A stretch of 64,000 nucleotides of DNA from VAZQ01 sp963785745 (GTDB lineage: Bacteria; Pseudomonadota; Alphaproteobacteria; Rhizobiales; Xanthobacteraceae). Below the pieces are notes generated by a model. That model was not told the origin of the DNA and did no database searches. It was given only the letters and a program-made list of their open reading frames with translations. The translations under genes were made by a program, and so were the position numbers. This document shows positions 37,080 to 46,377 of the stretch, one piece after another. Numbering within the stretch: the first letter of the stretch is position 1; every line of letters begins with the position of its first letter. The stretch covers positions 1-64,000 of the forward strand of contig CAWAWR010000029.1 of the NCBI GenBank assembly GCA_963785745.1. The letters run 5' to 3'.

Positions 37080-37343
37080 ATGACGTTGAACCCCAATGAT
37101 CCCAATTTTCGTCGTGAGCTTGAGCGCGAAGCCGATGAGGAAGGCATGAGCACCGCCGCCTGGGCCGGCATCGCGGTGGCTGTGATGGTGGTCGGCGGTA
37201 TCGCGATGTATGCGTTCTCCAGCGGCACGACCACCACCGCGTCCACCAATCAGCCCGGCATCGAGCGCAACCTGCCGCCAGCGACGACCGGCCAGGGTGG
37301 CGCGCAATCCCGGATGCCCGCCGCGAAAGAAAAGGCGGACTAG
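37080..37343 (+). CDS. Small single-span membrane protein, probably stress-induced
   Basis: An 87-aa protein with a polar, acidic N-terminus (NDPNFRRELEREADEEG), one membrane helix (AAWAGIAVAVMVVGGIAMYAF) and a Thr/Pro/Gly-rich tail. An AAAGGAGG ribosome site lies 5 bases before ATG 37080. It is a single-gene unit: an EcfG-like promoter upstream and a strong terminator downstream. I do not recognise a named family; similar small proteins are common hypothetical proteins in Hyphomicrobiales. Confidence 0.8.
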   Translation: MTLNPNDPNFRRELEREADEEGMSTAAWAGIAVAVMVVGGIAMYAFSSGTTTTASTNQPGIERNLPPATTGQGGAQSRMPAAKEKAD

Positions 37344-37370
37344 CCAGCCTCAGTGTTGGCACCTCAGGGG

Positions 37371-37400
37371 CCCCCGCGGTACGGGGGTCTTCTTTTTTTT
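37371..37400 (+). terminator. Rho-independent terminator
   Basis: Arms CCCCCG / CGGGGG around CGGTA followed by TCTTCTTTTTTTT, 27 bp after the small membrane protein gene. A textbook terminator on the plus strand; its T-run touches the end of the convergent TauE gene. Confidence 0.9.
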
Positions 37401-38169
37401 AGAACCAGTATCGCCAGGCGAATGCGACGGTGAGCGACGCGCCGATCGTCACCAGCAGCCAGCGCGCGGCGTCACTCGGAAGCACGCGCGCAATGTGTGA
37501 GCCGAGCAAGGCGCCGATCGGAACGCCCGCCATCATCACCAGCGCCTGCGGCCACGCCACCACGCCGTTGAAAGCGAAGAACACCGCCACCACGCCGCTG
37601 TTGATTCCGACGACGAGGTTCTTGGTGACATTGGCGGAGCGATAGTCGCCGCCGGTCCCGACCGAGAGAACACCCAGCACGAGCACGCCGAGTCCGGCGC
37701 CGAAATAGCCGCCATAGACCGACACCGGGATGAGCCACGCGACGATCGTGCCCCAATTGTGCGCGCCGTGGCCCCTCGCCTCGCCGCGCGCCCGCAGCCA
37801 GGCGCTGATGCGTGAAGAATAGGCGAACAGCACGGTAGCAAATCCGAGCAGCAGCGGAATAAGCGCGGCAAAGACGCGTTCGGGCGTGAACATCAGCAGC
37901 GTCGCGCCGGCGAGCGCGCCGACGACCGACGCCGCCACCATGCCGGCAAAGGAGCGCCCGAGCGGCGGCAATTGCTTGCGGTCGTAATAGCCGGAGAGAA
38001 GATTGCCGGGGACGAGCGCCACCAGATTCGAACAGCTCGCGAGCACGGGCGAAATACCGGTGGCGAGCAGCGCGGGAAACGTGATGATCGCCGCGCCGCC
38101 GGCAAGGGTCGAGATCGCGCCGCCGGCGATACCGGCCAGGAAGAGAAAGATGATGTGGAGGGAATCCAT
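37399..38169 (-). CDS. Sulfite exporter TauE/SafE family protein
   Basis: A 256-aa inner-membrane protein of the TauE/SafE (DUF81) family, putative anion exporters. It has about eight hydrophobic segments. The two family half-motifs are AGIAGGAISTLAGGAAIITFPALL and PVSVYGGYFGAGLGVLVLGVLS, shown here in part. NVTKNLVVGINSGVVAVFF and MAGVPIGALLGSHIARVL are also typical. I start at ATG 38169 (MDSLHIIFLFLAG), which gives a first membrane segment at once; no good ribosome site is seen. The substrate is unknown. Confidence 0.88.
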   Translation of the reverse strand: MDSLHIIFLFLAGIAGGAISTLAGGAAIITFPALLATGISPVLASCSNLVALVPGNLLSGYYDRKQLPPLGRSFAGMVAASVVGALAGATLLMFTPERVFAALIPLLLGFATVLFAYSSRISAWLRARGEARGHGAHNWGTIVAWLIPVSVYGGYFGAGLGVLVLGVLSVGTGGDYRSANVTKNLVVGINSGVVAVFFAFNGVVAWPQALVMMAGVPIGALLGSHIARVLPSDAARWLLVTIGASLTVAFAWRYWF

Positions 38170-38325
38170 TGAATGGGCTGCTGCGACCGGTTGGCAACTC
38201 AAGCGAAAGCGATCTACCGCCATCGCCCGGATGCACGCCGAAAGCAACTAGAAAGGAACCGGGCGAATGTCTCCGGGCCCCTCAACCGTTCCATGGTCAC
38301 AAGAAGTCACTCAAGAAGCGGTCAT

Positions 38326-39150
38326 TCACCACTTCAGGTTCAGTCCCAGGCGCCCAATGACGGCGGTGTTCCTGAATCGGGACGTATAGTTTCCGCCGGC
38401 GCCGCCTGTGACCGTCGGCCGGCCGAGGTCGACATAGAGCGCCTCCGCCTTCACCGTCACGTGGGGATTGCTGATGAAATGCTCGATACCGCCACCAGCA
38501 GTCCACCCCGCTTTTGTGTTGCTATCGCTCAGCTCGCAACCGCCGGGGCACGAGATGGTCGGGAAGGTCCAAGAGTTCTTGACTCCCCCCACCGCAAAAC
38601 CGCCGGTGGCGAACAGCAGCGTTCGGCCGAACGCCACGCCGCCGCGTGCTCGCACGGTGGAGAGCCACGAAAGTTTCGTTGTGTGGGCGACCCCAAAGCC
38701 CAGGCCATTGTTGGCAACGTGCTGATCGGATCCCTTGCCGTTGACCCAGTTCACGTCCGCTTCGAGCCCGTACACGAAATTCTGCGATTGCCAGTTGTAT
38801 CCAACCTGTCCGCCGAACGTGCCGCCGCTCGTTTTTATTCTTGTTGAATCGTATGTGCCGGCAAAGCCGGTAAGCGTCGTATCCGTCTCCAGCCGATGCC
38901 AAACGGCCCCTCCGTTCACGCCAACATAGGGGCCGGCCCAAATCTGCGTGACGACCGCCGGAGGCGGTGCCTTCACCGGCATCCTTGCTGGAAGATCGGC
39001 AGCCGAAGCAACACCGGTGAAAGCCAGGCACGAGACCGTTGCCATGAGGCTGCGCTTGATCGCGCCCGTCGCGGCCAGGTCTGCCGCAGTCATGCAGCGT
39101 GCAACAGCCGATCGGATCACGTGGCGTTCAAGGAAAGCTCGTTGCCGCAT
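38326..39150 (-). CDS. Outer membrane beta-barrel protein (Omp25/31, opacity type)
   Basis: A 274-aa predicted outer-membrane barrel. After a long N-terminus and a signal segment (SLMATVSCLAFTGVASA), the mature start AADLPARMPVKAPPP is typical of rhizobial Omp25/31 proteins. IWAGPYVGVNGGAVW, FGGQVGYNWQSQNFVYGLEA, WLSTVRARGGVAFGRTLLFA and the last strand VIGRLGLNLKW (ending in an aromatic residue) are barrel features. AAGGGGGG precedes ATG 39150, which is why I chose it; a Met at 39045 would give a normal-length signal peptide. Confidence 0.87.
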   Translation of the reverse strand: MRQRAFLERHVIRSAVARCMTAADLAATGAIKRSLMATVSCLAFTGVASAADLPARMPVKAPPPAVVTQIWAGPYVGVNGGAVWHRLETDTTLTGFAGTYDSTRIKTSGGTFGGQVGYNWQSQNFVYGLEADVNWVNGKGSDQHVANNGLGFGVAHTTKLSWLSTVRARGGVAFGRTLLFATGGFAVGGVKNSWTFPTISCPGGCELSDSNTKAGWTAGGGIEHFISNPHVTVKAEALYVDLGRPTVTGGAGGNYTSRFRNTAVIGRLGLNLKW

Positions 39151-39304
39151 GCCGCCCCCCTTAAGATTCGGTCGATTCTTGCCATCGTCGGGCAACGCGG
39201 TCTCGGACCGGATGGTAGCGGCACTGGACTGGTGGGAAGTCGGCGACAATTCTCAGTACCCGTTGCGTATTGGCAACGCCCGGCGCGTGCAGATCAAAAC
39301 GATG

Positions 39305-40744
39305 TCAGGATTTTCCGACCAACTGGGCGAGCCGCCGCCGGTCGATTTTCCCCATGTCGTTGCGCGGGATATCGGCCACCCGGACGAAATGCGTGGGTAC
39401 GAAGGCGGGTGGCAGCTCCCGCTCGCAATGGCTACGCAGCGCGTCCACATCGAAATGGGCCGTCACGACCGCGACCGCCAATTCCTCGATCCCCGCTGCA
39501 TTCGACAGCCCGAACGCTGCCGCCTGCTGCACGCCGGCGAACGACGCGAGCACCTGTTCAATTCGTTCCGGACTGACCTTGTCGCCGCCGAGATTGAGCA
39601 CCGCCTTCTCCCGTCCCGAAAGAACCAGCAGGCGATCGGCGGTCAGGCGGCCGATGTCGCCAGGATAGAACCAGCCATCCTGGAAGGCGTTGCGTGAGCC
39701 CTCGGGGTCGCCGCGATACCCGCCGACCGTAAACCGGCCGCTGATCCGAACGAGCCCCTCCGTGCCCGCGGGCACCGGATTGCCGGAACGGTCCACGATG
39801 CCCACGGTTACACCGGGCGTGATGGTGCCGACCGCACCGGCAATGTCGGCGATGGCGTGCGCAGGCGCGGTCGCAACGATGTTGGCTTCGGTCGAGCCAT
39901 AGCAGGCAATCAGGTTCGAGCAGATGCGCGCGCGCACGCGCTCCGACAACGATCGCGCCAGCAGCCCACCGACCGACAACACGATCTCCAACGGCGCCAT
40001 CAGCGCGGGCGCCGTCTCGTAGTATCCAACGAATTCCGCCAGCGCTGCCGGCGAGGCGACCATGCATTGAACGTTGTAGAGGATGAACGCCTGCATTGTT
40101 TCGACGGCGTCGGGGCCGCGGACGACGACGGTGCCGCCCTTGGTCAGGGTGTACAGCCAGAACAGGAAGCCGATCGCCGTTCCGAGCCCGGGGTCGACAA
40201 AGATGCGAGAGCATGTCGTCACCCTGCCGCCAAACGTCCAATTGTGGCGCGCGATCCTTTCGATCAGCATGTCGTGGCTGAAGGCGACGCCCTTCGGATC
40301 GCCGGTGGTGCCGGAGGTCAGGACGATGCGGCAGGCGCCGCCCGCCGGCGGCGCGTGGTCGGACATTGGACGGCCGTCACCCGCGACCCAACCCATGTCC
40401 GCGAGGATGAACCGGGTTGCTGTCCTGAAAACATGAGGCCTGTCGGCGATGACCGCGTCGAGGTGGAGCTCTTTCGGCACGTCGGGGCTGCGCAGCGAGA
40501 CGGTCTCAACACCGAGATAGGCGAAGCCCAGAATGAATGCCGCATGCAGGATCGGCTCGTCGATCAGCAACGCGACGACGTTGCCGGGAGCGAGTCCTTG
40601 CGCGCGGGCGTTGCGCGCCACGTTGTAGATGAATTGCTCAAGCCGTCCGTAGCTGACAAGTGGCAGCGCGCTGCCCGGCGCGCACATCGCCGGGACCGGC
40701 GCCTGTGTCTTGCAGTGAAACAGGATCGGCTCGACGATGTTCAT
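39305..40744 (-). CDS. AMP-dependent acyl-CoA synthetase/ligase
   Basis: An adenylate-forming ligase of 479 aa, shorter than most. Core motifs: IVLTSGTTGDPKGVAFSHD (P-loop), ACYGSTEANIVATAP, GWFYPGDIGRLTADRLLVL (the Asp binding ribose) and VLNLGGDKVSPERIE, with the C-terminal catalytic Lys in PRNDMGKIDRRRL. It follows gcdH by 36 bp on the same strand and probably activates the acid upstream of it. It is closer to benzoate-CoA-ligase-like short forms than to long fatty acyl-CoA ligases; the substrate is unknown. Confidence 0.88.
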   Translation of the reverse strand: MNIVEPILFHCKTQAPVPAMCAPGSALPLVSYGRLEQFIYNVARNARAQGLAPGNVVALLIDEPILHAAFILGFAYLGVETVSLRSPDVPKELHLDAVIADRPHVFRTATRFILADMGWVAGDGRPMSDHAPPAGGACRIVLTSGTTGDPKGVAFSHDMLIERIARHNWTFGGRVTTCSRIFVDPGLGTAIGFLFWLYTLTKGGTVVVRGPDAVETMQAFILYNVQCMVASPAALAEFVGYYETAPALMAPLEIVLSVGGLLARSLSERVRARICSNLIACYGSTEANIVATAPAHAIADIAGAVGTITPGVTVGIVDRSGNPVPAGTEGLVRISGRFTVGGYRGDPEGSRNAFQDGWFYPGDIGRLTADRLLVLSGREKAVLNLGGDKVSPERIEQVLASFAGVQQAAAFGLSNAAGIEELAVAVVTAHFDVDALRSHCERELPPAFVPTHFVRVADIPRNDMGKIDRRRLAQLVGKS

Positions 40745-40780
40745 GGAGGCGATTGCTGTGCGGCGCCGAACGCTAATCTT

Positions 40781-42014
40781 CTAGAAAAACGCCTGGATGC
40801 CGGTCTGGGCGCGGCCGAGCACCAATGCATGGATGTCGTGGGTGCCTTCGTAGGTGTTGACGGTTTCGAGGTTCGAGAGCACGCGCATCACATGGAATTC
40901 ATCGGAGATTCCATTGCCGCCGTGCATGTCGCGGGCAAGCCGCGCGATGTCGAGCGCCTTGCCGCAGTTGTTGCGCTTCATCAGCGAAATCATCGAGGGC
41001 GCCGCCTTCCCCGCCTCCATCAAACGGCCGAGCCGCAGCGCGCCGGCAAGGCCGAGCGCGATTTCGGTCTGCATGTCGGCGAGCTTCTTCTGGACGAGCT
41101 GGTTGGCGGCGAGCGGCCGCCCGAACTGCTTGCGGTCGAGCACATATTGCCGGGCGCGATGCCAGCAGAACTCGGCCGCGCCCATGGCGCCCCACACGAT
41201 GCCGTAGCGCGCATTGTTGAGGCAGCCGAACGGACCGGCGAGGCCCTGCGCATTCGGCAAGAGATTCTCCTCCGGCACCACCGCGCCTTCGAGCACGATC
41301 TCGCCGGTGATCGAGGTGCGCAGGCTGAGCTTGCCTTCGATGGTCGGTGTCGAGAACCCCTTGGTGCCGCGCTCGACCAGGAAGCCGCGGATCTTGCCGT
41401 CGAGCTTCGCCCAGACCACCGCGACGTCGGCGACCGGCGCGTTTGAGATCCACATCTTGTTGCCGGTCAGCTTGTAGCCGCCCGACGACTTTCTCGGCGC
41501 GCGTCGCCATCGAGCCGGGATCGGAGCCGTGATCGGGCTCGGTCAGCCCGAAGCAGCCGAGGATTTCGCCTGACGCGAGCTTCGGCAGATATTTGCGGCG
41601 CTGCGCCTCGGTGCCGTAGGCGAAGATCGGATACATCACCAGCGACGACTGCACCGACATCACCGAGCGATAGCCGGAGTCGACGCGCTCCACTTCACGC
41701 GCGATCAGCCCGTAGCAGACGTCGCCGAGACCGGAGCCGCCGTACTCCTCGGGAATGGTCGCGCCGAGCAGCCCGAGCGCGCCCATCTCGTTGACGACCT
41801 CGCGGTCGAACCGCTCTTCGCGGTAGGCGGTGAGCACGCGCGGGAACAATTTGTCCTGGGCATAGGCGCGCGCGGTGTCGCGCACCATGCGCTCGTCCTC
41901 GGAGAGCTCGCCTTCGAGATCGAGCGGATCCTGCCAGTCGAAGCCGGCGTCGGTCAGCGGCGCGGTGGATTTCTTCGCGCGGGCGGGCTTTTGCGGGGTC
42001 GCGGTGTCGGCCAT
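40781..42014 (-). CDS. gcdH: Glutaryl-CoA dehydrogenase (frameshifted)
   Basis: A flavin acyl-CoA dehydrogenase converting glutaryl-CoA to crotonyl-CoA and CO2; about 410 aa after correction. The first part has FDWQDPLDLEGELSEDERM, LGATIPEEYGGSGL, YRSVMSVQSSLVMYPI and CFGLTEPDHGSDPGSMATRA. Then the frame breaks: one extra A in AAA (TTT at 41491-41493). The other frame continues GYKLTGNKMWISNAP, ARYGIVWGAMGAAEFC, DMHGGNGISDEF and the catalytic Glu in NTYEGTHDIHALVLGRAQTG. It is between a binding-protein gene and an acyl-CoA synthetase on the same strand. The break is more likely a sequence error than decay. Confidence 0.88.
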
Positions 42015-42062
42015 GCCTCTCTTATAGGGGGCTTGCGAACGGCGGAAAAGAACGGCCGACAG

Positions 42063-43064
42063 TTATTTCAACCGCCGTGCCGCCTCCTCGACGAAGCTCA
42101 GGTCGAGATAGGGACCAGGGTCGAGGGCCAACGGCAGGAACCCCATTTCTTGCAGCGTCGCGAGGTTCTGCGTCAAAGCCGCGACATTGGGGCGCGCCGA
42201 CGGGTCGCGATAAAAGTCATCCCGCGTGAAGGCCCAGCTCGCGAACCTCGTCTCCGGCAGGTTTGAGACCTTGGCCAGTATCCTGATCGCTTCGTCGCGA
42301 TTCCCCGGATCGGTGAACCAGCGCATCGCGCCCACGTAATCTTCGAAGAAGTCATGGAGCGCTGCGCGGTTGCTTTCCAGGAATCCTCGCATCGCCGTGG
42401 TGACAAGCTGCTGGGTGGGGCCAAGCCCGTCCTTGACGGAGAACAGCTTGCGGGCGCCGGCCTTGACGGCCGGATCGTAGCTGAAGGGCGCCGGGAGCGA
42501 GACAAGCGCGACCTTGCCCTCCAGCAACAGCTTGCCGAGCGCAGGGAACGGCGCGGCAACGATGGTCACATCGCGCTTGTCCTGCAGGCCACTGCGATGA
42601 AGCATCGCGCGCAATCCAAAATCCGCAGCCCCGCCGATACCGTTCGTCGCGAGCACCTTGCCCTTCAGATCGGCGATTGAACGAACGTCGCTGTCATTTC
42701 GGACGTAGAAATCGACCGATGCATAGCCGTCGACACCACCCTGGTTGCCGTCCGCGACGATGCGCAGATCCTTGATGCCTTGGTTGACGACGCCGGCGCC
42801 GACGTTCGAATAGGACACGGCGCCGATCTCGAGCTTTCCAGCATGCAAAGCCGCGAGAACTTCGGTGGAACCCGCAAACTTGACGGCTTCCACCACGTAG
42901 GCCTTGCCGTAGTGCTTGAGAATCTCCGGCTTCTGAAACAGCAGCGGCGACATCGTCGCGGGTGTATTGACCCACCCGGCACGGATTTTCAGCGGCTCGG
43001 CGGTCGCAGTCCCGGCGTCAAGCGCCAAGCATGCCGCAGCAGCCGCAATGATCCACGCTTTCAT
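42063..43064 (-). CDS. NitT/TauT-type ABC transporter substrate-binding protein
   Basis: A periplasmic binding protein of the SsuA/THI5-like type, 333 aa. Signal peptide: MKAWIIAAAAACLALDAGTA. Then IRAGWVNTPATMSPLLF, GSTEVLAALHAGKLEIGAVS, SIADLKGKVLATNGIGGAAD, KDGLGPTQQLVTTAMRGFLE and MRWFTDPGNRDEAIRIL. GGGGAGG precedes ATG 43064. It is the first gene of an apparent operon with gcdH (48 bp gap) and acyl-CoA synthetase. No permease or ATPase lies here, so it may use one encoded elsewhere. The ligand could be a carboxylic acid, by context. Confidence 0.87.
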   Translation of the reverse strand: MKAWIIAAAAACLALDAGTATAEPLKIRAGWVNTPATMSPLLFQKPEILKHYGKAYVVEAVKFAGSTEVLAALHAGKLEIGAVSYSNVGAGVVNQGIKDLRIVADGNQGGVDGYASVDFYVRNDSDVRSIADLKGKVLATNGIGGAADFGLRAMLHRSGLQDKRDVTIVAAPFPALGKLLLEGKVALVSLPAPFSYDPAVKAGARKLFSVKDGLGPTQQLVTTAMRGFLESNRAALHDFFEDYVGAMRWFTDPGNRDEAIRILAKVSNLPETRFASWAFTRDDFYRDPSARPNVAALTQNLATLQEMGFLPLALDPGPYLDLSFVEEAARRLK

Positions 43065-43195
43065 CAAGCCTCCCCAGACTATTTTTAATTTGGGGCGCAG
43101 GTTACCGGCTGTCGGCCGCCACGGCCAGGGCCACAACACGAGCCCGACTGCGCCGTTGCCGCTGCCACCCGGTTCGGTTATCTAGGGGCCGGAAC

Positions 43196-43273
<78 letters not shown>

Positions 43274-43418
43274 GTTATTTCAATCAATTGCGTTTCAACG
43301 CGGCAATGACCGACCAGCCTCTTCCCAAAACCTCTAAATGAGGCCGGAAGAAGACGACGCGATTGGGTGCCGTGAACCAGGGGGAACGCGCCCGCGATCC
43401 CCCAGCCCACGGATCAAA

Positions 43419-43792
43419 TCATCGACGACACGAGCAATAAGCTTCGGACGCCTCGTCATTCCAACTGCTGCCGAATAGAGTTTTGACCGAAATCGTGCGC
43501 CGCCCCTGTTGAAATTCACATACAAGGTCAGCGTACATCCATTCGTCACCCTGAACGAGGACAGTTGGTCGTTCCACGATGGTTCATAGTACCTGCATGA
43601 ACCGCCGGGGCCGTGGCTAACCGAACTGCATATGGACTCGCCCCTTCTCATTATCATCGCGTCGCCATCACCAAGCGCGTAGCTGGATCCGCCATAGTCC
43701 CTATGCTGATAAAGTGTGCACGAGGCATAAACGGATGAGGATATCGCCATCGAACCTGCGATCAGCAGCAATGTCTTCAAATGGGAATGCAT
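43419..43792 (-). CDS. Secreted beta/gamma-crystallin-like protein (frameshifted)
   Basis: A small exported protein of about 124 aa after correction. Signal peptide: MHSHLKTLLLIAGSMAISSSV. Two Greek-key halves are visible: CTLYQHRDYGGSSYALGD with SWNDQLSSFRV, then CTLTLYVNFNRGGARFRSK with SSWNDEASEAYCSCRR. The WND-x-(A/L)-S motifs are the crystallin Ca-binding type. The second half needs one more A in the run at 43481-43484 (forward TTTT); without it the frame leaves the pattern. AAGAGGAG precedes ATG 43792. It probably adds a stable extracellular fold; the function is unknown. It is next to tRNA-Arg. Confidence 0.75.
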
Positions 43793-44002
43793 AGACCAAC
43801 TCCTCTTGATGAGGCAGCTCACATTTCGAATACAAAATTTGTAGTCCGCAGTTTATCGGCCGCCAATCATCCACCTGGATGATTGTTGGCGGTCCACGCT
43901 TTCCAGCAAAATCCGAAATGACGTGAACTTGCAAAATCGAAGTCCGCTTGGATTCGGCTCACGCGGATGTAGCCAATTGCACCTGATGAGGAGAGAGACG
44001 AC

Positions 44003-44592
44003 ATGTCCCGATGCGGCTGGCTTGTGCTATTGCTGCTCGTCGCCGCGACTGCATCTCAGGACGCGGCAGCTCAACAGCTGCGCCTTCTAACAGTAACGCG
44101 AACAACATCTTTCGGAGGACCCGGCGGCGGAAACTTCGAAATCTCGTGTCCCTTCGGAAGTATTATGACGGGCTTGCGCGCGCGCCACGGCGAGTGGATC
44201 GATGCACTCGCACCGATTTGCAGTCGTTACGTGCGCGGCGTGCAGTCGACCGGCGAGATCGCCCGCAGCCGTTCACCGGAGGTCGTGGCGGTGGCGAGGC
44301 TTTCATTCGTTGTCACCCGCCGCGGGGTGTCGTCGTAGGTCTGGAATTATTCGCTGCCAACAACAGATGGGCATCGGTCGGCCACATCATCGTGATCTGC
44401 GGCGACTACCTCAGGCCCACACAATTCGCGAACAAACTGCCCGGAAGCGCAGACTTCTTGGGTCAGTCGCAACGCGGCAGGCGTGTGACTTTGAGATGCG
44501 CCTCACCGCTCGTCGCCGGCGGCATCTTTGGACGCTCGGGTATCTACGTCGACCGGCTTGGCCTGAGCTGCGTCAACTATCAACCACGCTGA
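44003..44592 (+). CDS. Secreted repeat protein of unknown function (frameshifted)
   Basis: An exported protein of about 196 aa after correction. Signal peptide: MSRCGWLVLLLLVAATASQD. It has two or three copies of a motif, first SFGGPGGGNFEISCPFGSIM with TGLRARHGEWIDALAPIC, then FTGGRGGGEAFIRC with VVVGLELF and SVGHIIVICGDY, and finally GRSGIYVDRLGLSCVNY. The Gly-Gly-x-Gly-Gly...Cys and ID-x-(I/L)...C pattern is like jacalin/VMO-type beta-prism repeats, by eye only. One C is missing at about 44269-44270 to join the halves. Divergent from the crystallin-like gene. Confidence 0.65.
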
Positions 44593-44625
44593 CGCAGCGG
44601 CCCATTAGTCGATGGGAGTCGACTT

Positions 44626-45046
44626 TTACGGTTGCTTGGTCAGCTCCGTACAGGATGCGATACGCGATTTCGGTGACTGCGTGAGATAGCAGAGCTCCAT
44701 CCGGTTCGGCGCAAGCATCGTGCCTACGGTGTAGCCGTCGTCGTCGACCATGTAGATCGCGCCGGTGCGCGACACGACGGCGATGACCGTCTCCTTGCCG
44801 CGCGGGGACGAAAACGTGCCGGAAAAGCGGCGGCCGTCCTGCCGGTCGATCGTCATCGTGAATGCAACGCTGTTGAGCCGGGGCGAGGGCTTTGGGCGCG
44901 GCATGATGGGGGTTGCCGGCACCCAGGATGATCAATTCGCTTTCGCCTTTCCAAGTGCCGCGCACGTCGGGAATCGCGGTCTCTGCTAGAGCAGCCGTTA
45001 CGGCTGTGAGCATTGCGCACGGGATGATCCAAGCAAGTTTCGCCAT
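44626..45046 (-). CDS. Secreted protein of unknown function (frameshifted)
   Basis: An exported protein of about 139 aa after correction. Signal peptide: MAKLAWIIPCAMLTAVTAALA. The mature part IPDVRGTWKGESELIILG is followed, after removal of one A from AAA (forward TTT 44891-44893), by PRLNSVAFTMTIDRQDGRRF, SGTFSSPRGKETVIAVVSR, GAIYMVDDDGYTVGTML and MELCYLTQSPKSRIASC. This looks like a small lipocalin- or avidin-like beta-barrel (GTW...G start, alternating strands), but I cannot name a family. AAGGAGG lies just upstream of the start. Confidence 0.65.
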
Positions 45047-45140
45047 CGGTGGTTCCTCCTTGCAATTCGATCAGCGACAGATCAGCGACCGACTCTATCC
45101 GCTGCAGGTGCGCACCACCATGTCTGCGGCGCCGACCTTT

Positions 45141-45650
45141 TTACGCGCGCTTGCGCGACCGACTGAGCATCCACGCGCTCAACCCCGCGCCGGCGCCGAA
45201 GAACAGGATGCAGGGCAGCGCGAAAATCGCCAGCCGCCGATCGTAGGCAAGGAGCCCGATACCCATCACGACGAAGACCGAGCAGACGGCGAGCACGACC
45301 GACTGCATGACGGCGGCGTGCATGCGCACGTGCGGCTCCATGACCTCATTGTAGGTTGTCGTCTCTTCGGTCCGCTGCATGCCGTCCAGCACGATCCGCA
45401 CCCAGAGCAGATAGAATCCCATGAGGCCCGCGCCGACGACCAGCAGCCAGAACTCGGACACCGCGGCCGCCCCGAGTCCGAGCGCCAGCGCCACGACGGT
45501 GTAGATCCCGATCAGGCGCCGCAGTCGGCCGTAGTCCTCCTGCGTGGGAATGATGTAACCGCGTCCCCAGTTGCCGTACGTAAAGAACATCCGTTGCCCG
45601 TCCGGCATGGTCTTGATGGGAGTCGAATTCAGTTCGTCCAGAAAACCCAT
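45141..45650 (-). CDS. Membrane protein of unknown function
   Basis: A 169-aa protein with a soluble N-terminus (TPIKTMPDGQRMFFTYGNWG) and four hydrophobic segments in two hairpins (IGIYTVVALALGLGAAAV, FWLLVVGAGLMGFYLLWV, AAVMQSVVLAVCSVFVVMGI and LAIFALPCILFFGAGAGL). It ends with a basic tail (SRSRKRA). The frame is intact and the codon use matches its neighbours. No family recognised. Confidence 0.7.
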   Translation of the reverse strand: MGFLDELNSTPIKTMPDGQRMFFTYGNWGRGYIIPTQEDYGRLRRLIGIYTVVALALGLGAAAVSEFWLLVVGAGLMGFYLLWVRIVLDGMQRTEETTTYNEVMEPHVRMHAAVMQSVVLAVCSVFVVMGIGLLAYDRRLAIFALPCILFFGAGAGLSAWMLSRSRKRA

Positions 45651-45982
45651 GCTGCCCTCGCGACGATCGCGCGTTCGCCCTCCCGATCCGCAACGCGGAT
45701 GGGGAGACGGCGCGATTTTACCGGCAGGACGTTCCCGTACCGCTAAGCCATTGATTTGATCTTGAGCAAGATGGTTGAGCGGTCGTTACGGCCGCAGCTT
45801 GGTGCCTCGCGGGCGCATCAGTTGCTGCAATGTTCCAGCACGACACGTAACTTTCTTGTGGAATCTCGTACCTCGTTACCCTCACCGGTAGCACGGTGCC
45901 AGCATTGCGTTTTGCACCGACTTTTCTGACTCAATCCCGCGGTACGGGATTCGCCACCGATCGGACCAAGAGGGGTGGCGAG
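45651..45982. other. Intergenic region
   Basis: 332 bp between divergent genes. It contains a GTG-started extension (45896) of the next small gene, but no convincing coding sequence, RNA gene or terminator. Both promoters should lie here. Confidence 0.4.
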
Positions 45983-46180
45983 ATGGTTGCGACCAAGGGC
46001 ACGGAGCAGGCCTCAAGTTCGGAAGGAGAGAGTGTCGAAGACCCAGGCGCGGTCGCGACCATGACCCGCCTGATTCATGACCTTTACGCCTCGGACGGCT
46101 CGTACGCGGCTATTCGCGGGGGGCGTGACAGCGACCTGATCAATTGGAGCGAGATGTTAGGCGCGGTGCGGGCTCGTTAG
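45983..46180 (+). CDS. Small acidic protein of unknown function
   Basis: A 65-aa hypothetical protein beginning MVATKGTEQASSSEGESVED and ending INWSEMLGAVRAR; acidic, with no signal or membrane segment. GAGGGG lies about 10 bases before ATG 45983; a GTG at 45896 would add 29 residues. It is included because its amino-acid composition is ordinary, not Arg/Ala-rich as in shadow frames. Weakly supported. Confidence 0.4.
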   Translation: MVATKGTEQASSSEGESVEDPGAVATMTRLIHDLYASDGSYAAIRGGRDSDLINWSEMLGAVRAR

Positions 46181-46207
46181 AGCCGGATCAACGTTTCCAT
46201 TCACCGA

Positions 46208-46322
46208 TCAGAGCTTCGTCAGCTTGGACGCATAAATCGCCGCGACCGCCGGCGCGAGCACCTCCTTGACCTCGAAAAACGGCCGCCAACGACTTGATCG
46301 AGCCTCGCCAGTCCCGATGCAT
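46208..46322 (-). pseudogene. Possible short coding remnant
   Basis: Two minus-strand frames join to HRDWRGSIKSLAAVF and FEVKEVLAPAVAAIYASKLT if one T is removed from TTTTT (forward AAAAA at 46275-46279). The amphipathic, protein-like ending contrasts with surrounding non-coding frames. There is no ribosome site at ATG 46322 and no family match by eye. It may be the relic of a gene end. Confidence 0.25.
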
Positions 46323-46377
46323 CCGTGCCGGCGCCTGATCCGTACAAGAGTGCGTGCAGGGATTTTTTGGAGGCGCC

